Of a stretch of DNA of 64,000 nucleotides, positions 44,802-53,471 are shown piece by piece. The stretch is from BCD1 sp965230565 (GTDB lineage Bacteria > Bacteroidota > Bacteroidia > Chitinophagales > Saprospiraceae), in NCBI GenBank assembly GCA_965230565.1, contig CBDDLH010000001.1, positions 124,001-188,000 of the forward strand, given 5' to 3'. A model generated the notes under the pieces. It ran no database searches. It was not told the origin of the DNA and was given only the letters and a program-made list of their open reading frames with translations. How positions within the stretch are numbered: the stretch's first letter is position 1; each line of letters begins with the position of its first letter. A program made the translations under genes and the position numbers.

Positions 44802-46460
44802 TTAATCCCTCAACTCTCGCCTCAAAATCTTTCCGACGTTCGTTTTGGGCAGGTCTTTTCTGAATTCGACCGCTTTAGGAACTTTGTAGCCTGTCAGGTT
44901 CTGACGACAGAATTCGATGACCTCTTTTTCCGTAAGGGATTTGTCTTTTTTCACTACAAAAACTTTGACTACCTCTCCGGATTTTTCATGAGGAATACCG
45001 ACTGCTGCCACTTCCAGTACTTTCGGATGGCCGGCGACTACTTCTTCGATCTCATTAGGGAATACATTAAATCCGGAAACGAGGATCATATCTTTCTTAC
45101 GGTCTACGATCTTGAAATAACCTTCCTCCGTCATCAGACCGATATCTCCTGTACATAACCAATTGTCAATGATTGTTTCAGCAGTATCCTCCGGCCGGTT
45201 GTAATACCCTTTCATCACCTGAGGACCTTTGATTTGTAGTTCACCAACTTTTCCAACCTCCAAAGGGTTGCGCTCATCATCAACAACACGCATCTCGGTG
45301 GAAGAAATTGGCAGGCCGATGAAGCCTACATGAGCCGTTTTGTCCAATGGATTGATAGTCGCCACCGGGGCACTTTCTGTCATTCCATAGCCTTCCGCCA
45401 GGGTACAACCAGTGACCTGCTGCCATTTCTCTGCAACCGGGCGTTGAACAGCCATTCCACCACCAACGGTGATCTTTAATGCGCTGAAGTCAATACTTTG
45501 AAAGTCTTTATGATTAAGCAGGGCATTAAACAGCGTATTAACACCCGTCAAAAGAGAAATTGGTTCTGCTTTCCATGCTTTGATCACGGAAGGAAGATCA
45601 CGTGCATTGGTAATCAGGATACTTTTCGTACCGATGCTCATCAATGCCAGACAATTAACCGTGAATGCAAATATATGATACAATGGCAGTGGACAAAGGG
45701 CTGTTTCTTTTCCGTCTTCCAGGTATGGCATCATCCATGCCCGCACCTGTAGCATATTGGCCACCAGATTTCTATTGGTAAGCATGGCACCTTTGGAAAC
45801 CCCTGTCGTTCCTCCTGTATATTGCAACAAAATGACCTCATCAGGCTCACCGGCATGTTCAGGAAGGGAAAATTTCTTACCCTGCTTAAGGGCCTCCATG
45901 AAATTCACCGTATTTGGAATGTTATATTTTGGAACCATTTTCTTGACGCTGCGCACCACAAAGTTGACGATGGTCCCTTTTACAGCCCCCAGCATTTCAC
46001 CGATACTGGTGATGATTACAGTTTTGATATTGGTTTCTCCAATGATTTGCTCCAGATTGGCAGCAAAATTCTCAGCAATGACCACAGCTTTCGCACCTGA
46101 GTCAGCGAACTGATGTTTCATCTCCCTAGGCGTATACAAGGGGTTGGTATTTACGACGACCAGTCCTGCACGCAGGGCTCCAAAGAGAGCAATTGGGTAC
46201 TGAAGCAAATTGGGCATCATCAGTCCAATTTTGTCCCCGGGTTCGAGGCCTCTGGAAAGCAGGTATGCTCCAAAGCTTTTGGACATTTTATCAATTTGAT
46301 CAAAAGTCAGACTTTTACCCATGCAGGAAAAAGCTACCTGTTTACGATATTTTTCAAAGGTAGCCTCCATCATTTCGACTACCGAACAAAATGCTTCAGG
46401 ATCGATATTTGCCGGAACTCCTCCGGGATAATTCTTTAGCCAGGGACGCTGTTCAGCCAT
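44802..46460 (-). CDS. Long-chain acyl-CoA ligase (AMP-binding family)
   Basis: 552 aa, the usual length for FadD-type ligases. The AMP-binding signature is YTGGTTGVSKGAML (about 215-230). Further motifs are GYGMTESAPVATINP, the hinge region (GYFKIVDRKKDMILVSGFNVFPNEIEEV) and the C-terminal catalytic Lys in PKTNVGKILRRELRD. It activates fatty acids as acyl-adenylates and transfers them to CoA at the inner membrane. Chain length preference cannot be read here. No operon partner is obvious. Confidence 0.95.
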   Translation of the reverse strand: MAEQRPWLKNYPGGVPANIDPEAFCSVVEMMEATFEKYRKQVAFSCMGKSLTFDQIDKMSKSFGAYLLSRGLEPGDKIGLMMPNLLQYPIALFGALRAGLVVVNTNPLYTPREMKHQFADSGAKAVVIAENFAANLEQIIGETNIKTVIITSIGEMLGAVKGTIVNFVVRSVKKMVPKYNIPNTVNFMEALKQGKKFSLPEHAGEPDEVILLQYTGGTTGVSKGAMLTNRNLVANMLQVRAWMMPYLEDGKETALCPLPLYHIFAFTVNCLALMSIGTKSILITNARDLPSVIKAWKAEPISLLTGVNTLFNALLNHKDFQSIDFSALKITVGGGMAVQRPVAEKWQQVTGCTLAEGYGMTESAPVATINPLDKTAHVGFIGLPISSTEMRVVDDERNPLEVGKVGELQIKGPQVMKGYYNRPEDTAETIIDNWLCTGDIGLMTEEGYFKIVDRKKDMILVSGFNVFPNEIEEVVAGHPKVLEVAAVGIPHEKSGEVVKVFVVKKDKSLTEKEVIEFCRQNLTGYKVPKAVEFRKDLPKTNVGKILRRELRD

Positions 46461-46990
46461 AACTTTGGTATTGTTTTTAAAGTGATTTGTTTGGTTTCAT
46501 TTTATCAGTAAAAAGCAGGTTTGCCAACTGAATACATGTGCGAGTGTTAAAATTACAAATTTTCACCTGAATTCAAACAACAAGGGCAAAAAAGTGACCG
46601 AATAACAGGGGTTTGCCAGAATGTACAAACCCGGCAATAAAAACTTCGAAACCTGCCTGCAGCCCCAGGAGGCAGGTTCATTATTCAATATTCCATATTC
46701 AACATTCTGCCTCACACTTCATCCGACCAAATATGCTCCCCCAATCAGCAGTTTCAGCGTTTCAAAAGTTTCAACGCCTCATTTGATAATATCAAAGGCT
46801 TTTCACCTGACATTTTCCCAAAACCATAAATCGTTTCCCGTTCGCCGTCCACCGTTAATACCCTCCAACTGTCCCGGCAAAGACAGTAAGTTACATTTCA
46901 TACTTTAAATTCATATCCGCCGTTTAACTACCACAACTATTTGGAAGGAAGTTTGTAGTTATTATAATTCAATGATTTCCTAGGGAAATA
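46461..46990. other. Intergenic region upstream of the thioredoxin gene
   Basis: About 530 bp. A 95-codon plus-strand ORF (46621-46908) lacks any recognisable domain and is not called. A 9-bp hairpin (46650-46658 with 46670-46678) lacks a T-run. Three CCGTCCA-type heptamers lie at 46838-46858. Confidence 0.5.
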
Positions 46991-46996
46991 ATATTG

Positions 46997-47039
46997 TGAC
47001 GAACATCACATCAATACTTGAAAAACTAATTTAATTTTG
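46997..47039 (+). promoter_or_regulatory. TGAC-N4-ATCA operator and promoter of the thioredoxin gene
   Basis: TGAC-GAAC-ATCA (46997-47008) is a Crp/Fnr-like site. TAATTTTG (47032-47039) fits TAnnTTTG exactly, and its final G is 36.5 bp from the operator centre. The thioredoxin ATG follows 28 bp later. Confidence 0.6.
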
Positions 47040-47067
47040 TGTTCGAAATAGAAAAAAATCAAAATTT

Positions 47068-47433
47068 ATGCCAACAAAAAAAATGACTAAAGAGGTCTTC
47101 AAAGAAGTCTTCTTTGACTATACGACGGAGAAAGAATGGAATTACAAGCCTGATGTACCTGCGATCATAGATTTTTATGCTGACTGGTGTGGACCTTGTA
47201 AGATGGTTGCCCCGATTCTCGAAGAACTTTCTGAGGAGTACGGTGACAAAATTGATATTTACAAATGTGATACGGAAGTAGAGCAGGAATTGGCAGGTGT
47301 TTTCGGTATTCGCAGTATTCCTACCATGCTTTTTGTACCGACAATGGACAAAAACAAGCAGCCAATGATGCAGGTTGGAGCGTTGATGAAGCCACAACTT
47401 AAGCAGGTAATCGATAACGAGCTTTTGAATTAA
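47068..47433 (+). CDS. Thioredoxin
   Basis: 121 aa, no signal peptide, so cytoplasmic. The active site is WCGPCK (Cys41 and Cys44), followed by IRSIPTMLFV, which contains the conserved cis-Pro. It reduces disulfides in target enzymes and could serve peroxide defence and sulfur metabolism. The N-terminal 20 residues are longer than in E. coli TrxA. The upstream Crp/Fnr-type operator links it to the sulfur operon and OFA transporter. It is not the classical trxA position, so a specialised isoform is possible. Confidence 0.94.
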   Translation: MPTKKMTKEVFKEVFFDYTTEKEWNYKPDVPAIIDFYADWCGPCKMVAPILEELSEEYGDKIDIYKCDTEVEQELAGVFGIRSIPTMLFVPTMDKNKQPMMQVGALMKPQLKQVIDNELLN

Positions 47434-47539
47434 GCATTGAGCCAGGAATAACTTTTATGAGTTAGACCTGACGAAATAAAGGAATCTAATACATTCAATC
47501 GACAAGCAATTGCATTGATTTTTTCAAGCAGTTAAGGTG

Positions 47540-47573
47540 AAAAGCCCGGGCCTTTTGGTTCCGGGCTTTTTTA
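47540..47573 (+). terminator. Rho-independent terminator after thioredoxin
   Basis: AAAAGCCCGG and its exact complement (47540-47549, 47561-47570) form a 10-bp stem followed by TTTTTTA. It lies 107 bp after the stop. Confidence 0.85.
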
Positions 47574-47638
47574 TTGCCCCTGATGTCCTTGTCAACCTGA
47601 ACGGACTAAATACTATACTGAAAACGACAGACAAAAGC

Positions 47639-47740
47639 CTATGAACTGGAGTTCAATGTGTTATTCATTCAACAGACTAAAGTCTATGAACTGGAGTTGA
47701 ATGTGTTATTCATTCAACAGACTAAAGTCTGTTCTACAAT
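47639..47740. repeat. 45-bp tandem repeat ending in a palindromic CAGACT-AA-AGTCTG unit
   Basis: 47639-47683 and 47684-47728 are identical except for one base. A third partial copy gives the palindrome AACAGACT-AA-AGTCTGTT near 47718-47735. It resembles REP-like intergenic elements seen in other bacterial genomes. Confidence 0.8.
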
Positions 47741-47831
47741 GTTTTTTTTAGGTTAACTCTCCAAAAATTCCGCTAGACCTCTTGAAAATCCCTTATCTTT
47801 GAATGCAAACAAGCCATAAACACCGACTTTC

Positions 47832-49355
47832 ATGAGAAAATGGATCAATAAAGGGTTCAAAATCTATGCAGCTTTCCTACACCGACGGGAAATGCAAAAC
47901 CTGAGGAATCCTGTCCAGACGCAAAACCAGGTATTGCGCGAGTTGATCCAGGGTGCCAGAGATACCGACTGGGGAAAAAGACACGGTTATCGCAGCATCC
48001 GAACTCCTGAAGAATTTGCTGCACAAGTACCTATCCAGGATTATGACAGTCTGAAGCCTTTTATCCAACGCATGATGCACGGAGAAAGGGATGTTTTGTG
48101 GAACGGACAGGTTCAGTGGTTCTCAAAATCTTCCGGAACCACCAATGACAAGAGTAAATTCATCCCGGTCAGCCGCACCAATCTCAACAAATGCCATATC
48201 AAAGGCAGCTGGCATACTATGATGTGGTTCTACCGCAACCGCCCTGATGCACGCCAGTTTGAACTGAAAACATTATTGATGGGCGGTAGCCTCGACCGTT
48301 TTGAACCACACCCAAAAACATTGATCGGCGATGTGTCTGCCATCATGATCCACAACATGCCTACCATCGGGAAAATGTTTTTCACCCCTGATCTCAAGAC
48401 GGCCATACTGCCGGATTGGGAAGAAAAACTGGAAAAAATGGCGCAAATCTGCGCCCGGGATGAGCGCATGGTTAGTATTGGCGGCGTTCCTACCTGGACC
48501 ATCCTATTCCTGAGAAGGATCCTTGAAATAACAGGAAAGGACAACATGCTTGAAGTATGGCCTAACTTCCAGGCTTATATTCATGGCGGCGTGAGTTTTG
48601 ATCCCTACCGGAAGCAATTTGAGAAATTTTTCCCTTCCGATAAAATCAGTTATCAGGAGATTTACAACGCCTCTGAAGGATACTTTGCTGTTCAAAATGA
48701 TTTTAATGATCCGGGGTTATTATTGCTCTTAAACAATGGAATTTATTACGAGTTCATCCCTATCGAAGAATGGGGCAAAACCAATCAAAAGGCCGTTACC
48801 CTTAAAGATGTTGAATTAGGAAAAGATTACGCCCTGGTCATCAGTACTAATGCAGGGCTGTGGCGATATCAGGTAGGGGACACTATAAACTTTACTTCCC
48901 TCAACCCACCAAAAATCAGGGTAACCGGGCGTACCAAACAATTTGTCAATGCTTTTGGCGAAGAAGTCATGGTGGCCAATACGGACAAGGCTCTTGCCAT
49001 GACCTGCCGGGTGATGGATACCATCGTTTCCGAATATACCGTAGCTCCGGTTTATCTGAATGGTACCGAAAAAGGAAGTCATGAATGGCTGGTAGAGTTT
49101 GAAAAAGCTCCCAGGGATATCGAAAAATTCTCCCATCTGCTGGACATCAACCTGCAAAAGGTCAATTCTGATTACGAAGCCAAACGCTTCAAAGATATGG
49201 CACTGGAATCCCTGAGAATGACCGTCCTTCCAAAAGGCACCTTCCTCAACTGGATGCGCGCCCGTGGTAAAGTCGGCGGCCAGAATAAGGTGCCACGCCT
49301 GGCCAATGACCGGAAGTATGTGGATCAGATATTGGAGTTTTTCCAGGAAGGATGA
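47832..49355 (+). CDS. GH3 auxin-responsive-promoter family adenylating enzyme
   Basis: 507 aa. It shows the GH3 layout: an N-terminal acyl-adenylase part with WFSKSSGTTNDKSKFIPVS (the ATP phosphate loop, about 96-114), YNASEGYFAVQNDF in the middle, and the C-terminal LWRYQVGDTINFTSLNPPKIRVTGRTKQFVNAFGEEVM segment. Plant GH3 enzymes conjugate amino acids to hormone carboxylates. In bacteria the function is unknown but an acyl-acid-amido synthetase reaction is likely. It is convergent with the flippase gene with only 6 bp between stops. Confidence 0.93.
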   Translation: MRKWINKGFKIYAAFLHRREMQNLRNPVQTQNQVLRELIQGARDTDWGKRHGYRSIRTPEEFAAQVPIQDYDSLKPFIQRMMHGERDVLWNGQVQWFSKSSGTTNDKSKFIPVSRTNLNKCHIKGSWHTMMWFYRNRPDARQFELKTLLMGGSLDRFEPHPKTLIGDVSAIMIHNMPTIGKMFFTPDLKTAILPDWEEKLEKMAQICARDERMVSIGGVPTWTILFLRRILEITGKDNMLEVWPNFQAYIHGGVSFDPYRKQFEKFFPSDKISYQEIYNASEGYFAVQNDFNDPGLLLLLNNGIYYEFIPIEEWGKTNQKAVTLKDVELGKDYALVISTNAGLWRYQVGDTINFTSLNPPKIRVTGRTKQFVNAFGEEVMVANTDKALAMTCRVMDTIVSEYTVAPVYLNGTEKGSHEWLVEFEKAPRDIEKFSHLLDINLQKVNSDYEAKRFKDMALESLRMTVLPKGTFLNWMRARGKVGGQNKVPRLANDRKYVDQILEFFQEG

Positions 49356-49361
49356 TACTAG

Positions 49362-50906
49362 CTACCTCCTAAAGCTCTTCCACGTCTCCCGCACCACATC
49401 ACGCTCTAATATAGCCACCCCCAACAGGTAGGCTATCATCAATAAGGTATTCACTAATAAAACATTGATTAAATTTCCACCGAGTAACGGTCTGGCCAGG
49501 GTACTCAAATAATAAACGCCTACGGCAAAAACTACATAAAACAACATCTTTGGAATCCTGTACGGAATAGGATAATAATGCCGCCCGGTGAGGTACCCCA
49601 GGATGGCCATAAAGGTGAAACAGGCAAATGCTGCCCAGGCAGCTCCGATAATACCCAACCTGGGAACTAAAATGAAATTTAGCGATAAGGTGATCACCAA
49701 CCCTGCAAGGGCAATATAGGCTCCAATCCTGGTTTTATCCTCCAGTTTATACCAGATGGAGAAGTTGTAATATATGCCCAGAGACAGATAAGCAAGCAAT
49801 AATACAGGAACGATATTCAACCCTTCCCGGTAATTACTGCCTATGAGATATTGTACCAAATCGAGGTAGAGTAATACCCCGAGAAAGAACAGACTACCCA
49901 CCAAAGTGAATGCTTGCGCCACCTGAGCATATACCTGCTTCGAACCACCCTCTCCGGCATGCCGGAAAAAGAAAGGTTCCGCCGCAAATTTGAATGCCTG
50001 GGTAAACAGGCTCATCAAAACAGCAATCTTCACGCAAGCATTGTAAATACCAACCTGGGCAATATTTTCATCATAGGTACCCTCCAGCAATCGCAATGGC
50101 AAATACCTGTCGGCCATCTGGTTGGCCATACCCGCAATGCCCACGATGACCAGTGGCATGGCATACCTCATCATTTTCTTCCATAACTGCTTATCGAATG
50201 CAAAAGTAAAAGCAGGCACCGGCTCGGCGCCTTTTCGGAAGTCTTTCGTCCTTCTGAAATACAGAGGAAGTAGCAACATAAAGGTGCCAATACTGGCTAT
50301 CAGGTTGGAAATAAAAACAAAAGTCAGATTTTTTTCAGGACTGTAGAAATCCGCTGCAGATGCGTTGCCTGATTGCGCAAGGTAGGGCACCAATTCCAGG
50401 AAGAGCAACAGGAAAATCAGGTTAATGATAACATTAAATAATTTATACAAGGCAAATCGAATAGGCCTGTTTTCCAGCCTTAATCTGGCAAACGGGATAG
50501 CTGCCAACACGTCAAACCCGATGATGACAGCAAATAGAATCACAAAAAGATTGTCCTCCGGCTTCAATAGAAATCCGGCAATGGGTCGGGAAAGCAATAT
50601 GAGTATACCCACAAAAAAAACGGTACTTGTGATCAAACTGATTGCAGCAGTGGAAAATGTCCGGTCGCGATCTTCGGTTTTGTTGCCAAACCTGAAAAAG
50701 GCCGTTTCCATACCATAAGTCATGATCACCATCAGCAATGCGGCATAGGCATACATAATTCCATGTTTGCCATACTCGCCCAACGAATCGTTGAATTTGT
50801 AGGTCAGGTAGGGAGTGACGATGATAAAATTGAGCAACCTGCTGAGGATATTGCTCATGCCGTAAATAACCGTTTCTTTGGCGAGGCGCTTGACTTGTTT
50901 AGACAT
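49362..50906 (-). CDS. Polysaccharide flippase (Wzx/MATE-like membrane protein)
   Basis: 514 aa with about 12-14 transmembrane helices. The N-terminus (KETVIYGMSNILSRLLNFIIVTPYLTYKF) and the pattern of paired helices fit the polysaccharide biosynthesis/oligosaccharide flippase family of the MOP superfamily. It would move undecaprenyl-linked sugar units across the inner membrane. There are no glycosyltransferase genes next to it apart from the more distant BshA, so the polymer is unknown. Confidence 0.85.
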   Translation of the reverse strand: MSKQVKRLAKETVIYGMSNILSRLLNFIIVTPYLTYKFNDSLGEYGKHGIMYAYAALLMVIMTYGMETAFFRFGNKTEDRDRTFSTAAISLITSTVFFVGILILLSRPIAGFLLKPEDNLFVILFAVIIGFDVLAAIPFARLRLENRPIRFALYKLFNVIINLIFLLLFLELVPYLAQSGNASAADFYSPEKNLTFVFISNLIASIGTFMLLLPLYFRRTKDFRKGAEPVPAFTFAFDKQLWKKMMRYAMPLVIVGIAGMANQMADRYLPLRLLEGTYDENIAQVGIYNACVKIAVLMSLFTQAFKFAAEPFFFRHAGEGGSKQVYAQVAQAFTLVGSLFFLGVLLYLDLVQYLIGSNYREGLNIVPVLLLAYLSLGIYYNFSIWYKLEDKTRIGAYIALAGLVITLSLNFILVPRLGIIGAAWAAFACFTFMAILGYLTGRHYYPIPYRIPKMLFYVVFAVGVYYLSTLARPLLGGNLINVLLVNTLLMIAYLLGVAILERDVVRETWKSFRR

Positions 50907-51002
50907 AATGTGCTGGGAAAATTTCTTTGCGAAGCAAATTAATGATAATTTCGCTTGATAAACGCAAAAAGAAAGTCAAATTTTATTGGCAAATAGAAGG
51001 AA

Positions 51003-52049
51003 ATGGTAGACATCGACTTGTTAAGTAAAGTATGTAAAGTGCCGGGAGCCCCCGGTTTTGAAAATAGGATCAGGGAAACAATTATTGAAGAAGTAAAGCC
51101 TCTGGTCGACGATTTATACATTGACAACCTTGGAAGTGTAATCGCGGTAAAAAAAGGTCTTTCCGAAAAAAAGGTCATGATCGCTGCGCATATGGACGAA
51201 ATTGGCTTCATCGTTACCCACATTGACGATGATGGTTTTATCCGTTTCCATACCCTCGGTGGATTTGATCCCAAAACACTCACCTCACAAAGAGTCATCG
51301 TTCACGGTAAAAAAGATATTATTGGAGTGATGGGTTCCAAACCCATCCACATGATGAAACCTGAAGAACGCACCAAACAACTTCCCATCAGCGAATATTA
51401 CATCGATGTAGGTATGAGCAAGGAGGAGGTTGAAGAAATCATTTACGTGGGCGCTCCGATTACCAGAGAAAGAGAACTGATCGAAATGGGTAATTGCGTC
51501 AATAGTAAATCTCTGGATAACCGCGTTTCCGTTTATATTCTCATTGAAGTTTTGCGCGCCCTTAAGGACAGAGAAGTTCCCTATGACATTTACGGCGTTT
51601 TCACGGTTCAGGAAGAAGTCGGACTCCGCGGAGCCATTTCCGCCGCTCACCTGATCGACCCTGACTTTGGTTTCGGACTCGATGTAACCATAGCTTTTGA
51701 TGTGCCCGGATCTAATGGTCACGATCGCATCACCAGCCTTGGCAAAGGTGCCGCCATCAAGATCATGGACGGCACGAGCATCAGCGATTACAGAATGGTC
51801 GAATATTTGAAACAAATTGCCGATAAATACTCCATCAAATGGCAACCGGAGATCCTTCCGGCGGGAGGGACTGATACTGCCGGCATTCAGCGTTATGGCA
51901 AAAAAGGAGCCATCTCCGGAGCTATTTCTATCCCGTTGCGCAATATGCACCAAACCATTGAAATGGCCCATAAGGAAGATATAATGAATTGTATCGAACT
52001 GTTAAAAGCTGCCGTTATCAACCTGGGCAAACACAATTGGGAATTTTAA
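51003..52049 (+). CDS. M42-family aminopeptidase
   Basis: 348 aa. Metal-binding and catalytic motifs of the M42 (glutamyl aminopeptidase/endoglucanase-like) family are visible: MIAAHMDEIGFIV with the first His/Asp, NCVNSKSLDNRVSVYI with the bridging Asp, TVQEEVGLRGA with the general-base Glu pair, and FDVPGS. It forms large cobalt- or zinc-dependent complexes that trim peptides in the cytoplasm. It starts 97 bp from the divergent flippase gene. Confidence 0.94.
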   Translation: MVDIDLLSKVCKVPGAPGFENRIRETIIEEVKPLVDDLYIDNLGSVIAVKKGLSEKKVMIAAHMDEIGFIVTHIDDDGFIRFHTLGGFDPKTLTSQRVIVHGKKDIIGVMGSKPIHMMKPEERTKQLPISEYYIDVGMSKEEVEEIIYVGAPITRERELIEMGNCVNSKSLDNRVSVYILIEVLRALKDREVPYDIYGVFTVQEEVGLRGAISAAHLIDPDFGFGLDVTIAFDVPGSNGHDRITSLGKGAAIKIMDGTSISDYRMVEYLKQIADKYSIKWQPEILPAGGTDTAGIQRYGKKGAISGAISIPLRNMHQTIEMAHKEDIMNCIELLKAAVINLGKHNWEF

Positions 52050-52050
52050 A

Positions 52051-52252
52051 TCGGTTGCTAGTTGCTGGTTACTGCCCCTACACTACGTGTACGGGAACCT
52101 GTCCGCGGCATGAAATGCCGGGATGTCGCTGTGCTCCAGTTGCTAGTTCTCCTTTAACCAGGTTACTTTCTAAATACTATTTTTCCAAAAAATAGTATTT
52201 ATTCCCCCTAAACAGATAACCAGTAACTAGCAACAAGAAACCAGCAACCTGC
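52051..52252. repeat. Heptamer arrays and a 14-bp-arm hairpin between the M42 and aminotransferase genes
   Basis: TTGCTAG, TTGCTGG, TTACTGC begin the spacer, and five exact 7-bp steps (AACCAGT, AACTAGC, AACAAGA, AACCAGC, AACCTGC; 52218-52252) end 5 bp before the next start. Between them a perfect 14-bp inverted repeat (52171-52184, 52188-52201) with a 3-nt centre is present. Confidence 0.75.
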
Positions 52253-52257
52253 CTAAT

Positions 52258-53400
52258 ATGCAAATAAAATCAAAACTCCCCTCGACGGGAATGTCCATCT
52301 TTTCCGTTATGACAGCCATGGCCAGAGAACATGGTGCCATCAACCTGGCCCAGGGCTTTCCGGATTTCGAATCGTCCCAAAATCTCAATGAACTCGTTTT
52401 TAAATACATGCAAAAAGGGTACAACCAATACGCCCCCATGGCTGGTGTACCCGCCCTACGGGAACGCATTTCCGAGAAGATCGATAAGGTTCATAATGTC
52501 CGGGTAAATCCTGATAAAGAGATTACCGTTACGGCAGGAGCCACACAGGCTATTTTCACCATCATCTCTGCCTTTGTTAGTCCGGGCGATGAGGTTATTA
52601 TCGTAGAACCTGCTTACGATTCCTATCAACCAGGCATCGAAATCAATGGGGGTATTCCGGTGCCTTATCCCATTCAGAGTCCTGATTATAATATCGACTG
52701 GGAAGCCTTTGGAAAAATGGTGACTGAAAAGACCAAAATGATCATCATCAACAGTCCTCATAATCCTTCCGGAGTTACTTTAAAAAATGAAGATTATAAA
52801 AATCTGGAGGCGTTGGTTTCCGGGAAAAACATAATCGTACTGAGCGATGAAGTGTATGAACATCTGGTTTATGATGATAAAAAACCTTTGAGTGTGCTAC
52901 AGTACCCGGAACTGCGAAAACAGAGTTTTGCCACCTTTTCTTTTGGAAAGACCTTTCACAATACCGGATGGAAAATGGGATATGCAATTGCCCCTGAAGA
53001 GCTGATGATCGAGTTTCAAAAGGTACATCAATTCAATGTATTCTCTGTGAATACTCCTATTCAATACGCCCTGGCAGAATACATGGAAGACCCGCAGACT
53101 TACCTGGGGCTGAGTTCATTTTTCCAGGAGAAACGAGACTTTTTCCTGAGCATGATGCAAGCCAGCCGGTTCAAACCACTAAAATGCGAGGGCACCTATT
53201 TTCACATGTACGACTTCAGTGCCATAAGTGACGAACAGGATACTGATTTTGCTGCGAGGATCACAAAAGAATACGGAGTGGCCACCATTCCGGTTTCTCC
53301 ATTTTACCATAAAACACCCCAGAGCAGGGTTGTAAGGTTTTGTTTTGCCAAACAAAAAGAAACGCTTGAAAAAGCAGCGGAGTTATTGGTGAAGATTTAA
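52258..53400 (+). CDS. Pyridoxal-phosphate aminotransferase, class I/II (methionine aminotransferase YbdL-like)
   Basis: 380 aa. Conserved motifs are INLAQGFPDFESS near the N-terminus, YNQYAPMAGVPALRERI, VTAGATQAIF, NSPHNPSGVTL, SDEVYEHLVYDD, and the PLP lysine in SFGKTFHNTGWKMGY. This set is close to YbdL-type methionine and kynurenine aminotransferases. It transfers the amino group of methionine or aromatic amino acids to a keto acid. It is convergent with bshA, with a hairpin in the 71-bp spacer. Confidence 0.9.
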   Translation: MQIKSKLPSTGMSIFSVMTAMAREHGAINLAQGFPDFESSQNLNELVFKYMQKGYNQYAPMAGVPALRERISEKIDKVHNVRVNPDKEITVTAGATQAIFTIISAFVSPGDEVIIVEPAYDSYQPGIEINGGIPVPYPIQSPDYNIDWEAFGKMVTEKTKMIIINSPHNPSGVTLKNEDYKNLEALVSGKNIIVLSDEVYEHLVYDDKKPLSVLQYPELRKQSFATFSFGKTFHNTGWKMGYAIAPEELMIEFQKVHQFNVFSVNTPIQYALAEYMEDPQTYLGLSSFFQEKRDFFLSMMQASRFKPLKCEGTYFHMYDFSAISDEQDTDFAARITKEYGVATIPVSPFYHKTPQSRVVRFCFAKQKETLEKAAELLVKI

Positions 53401-53405
53401 GGTAA

Positions 53406-53442
53406 TTTCGTACTCGCCGAATGAATTCGGTGTGTACGAGAT
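53406..53442. repeat. Hairpin in the convergent spacer aminotransferase/bshA
   Basis: CGTAC-T-CGCCGAAT and GTACG-side complement ATTCGGTG pair with one mismatch around a 2-nt centre. There is no T-run, so it is not a classical terminator, though it sits where both genes end. Confidence 0.5.
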
Positions 53443-53471
53443 GACAAGCATGATTTGAACAACAAAGATTT

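Larger units (their letters stand above)
47434..47831. other. Spacer with terminator and 45-bp tandem repeat
   Basis: 398 bp between the thioredoxin and GH3 genes. It contains the terminator at 47540 and the duplication at 47639-47728. No gene was seen. Confidence 0.7.

Noticed and set aside
46621..46908. 95-codon ORF before the thioredoxin gene
   Set aside because: It runs across a hairpin and heptamer repeats and has no recognisable domain.
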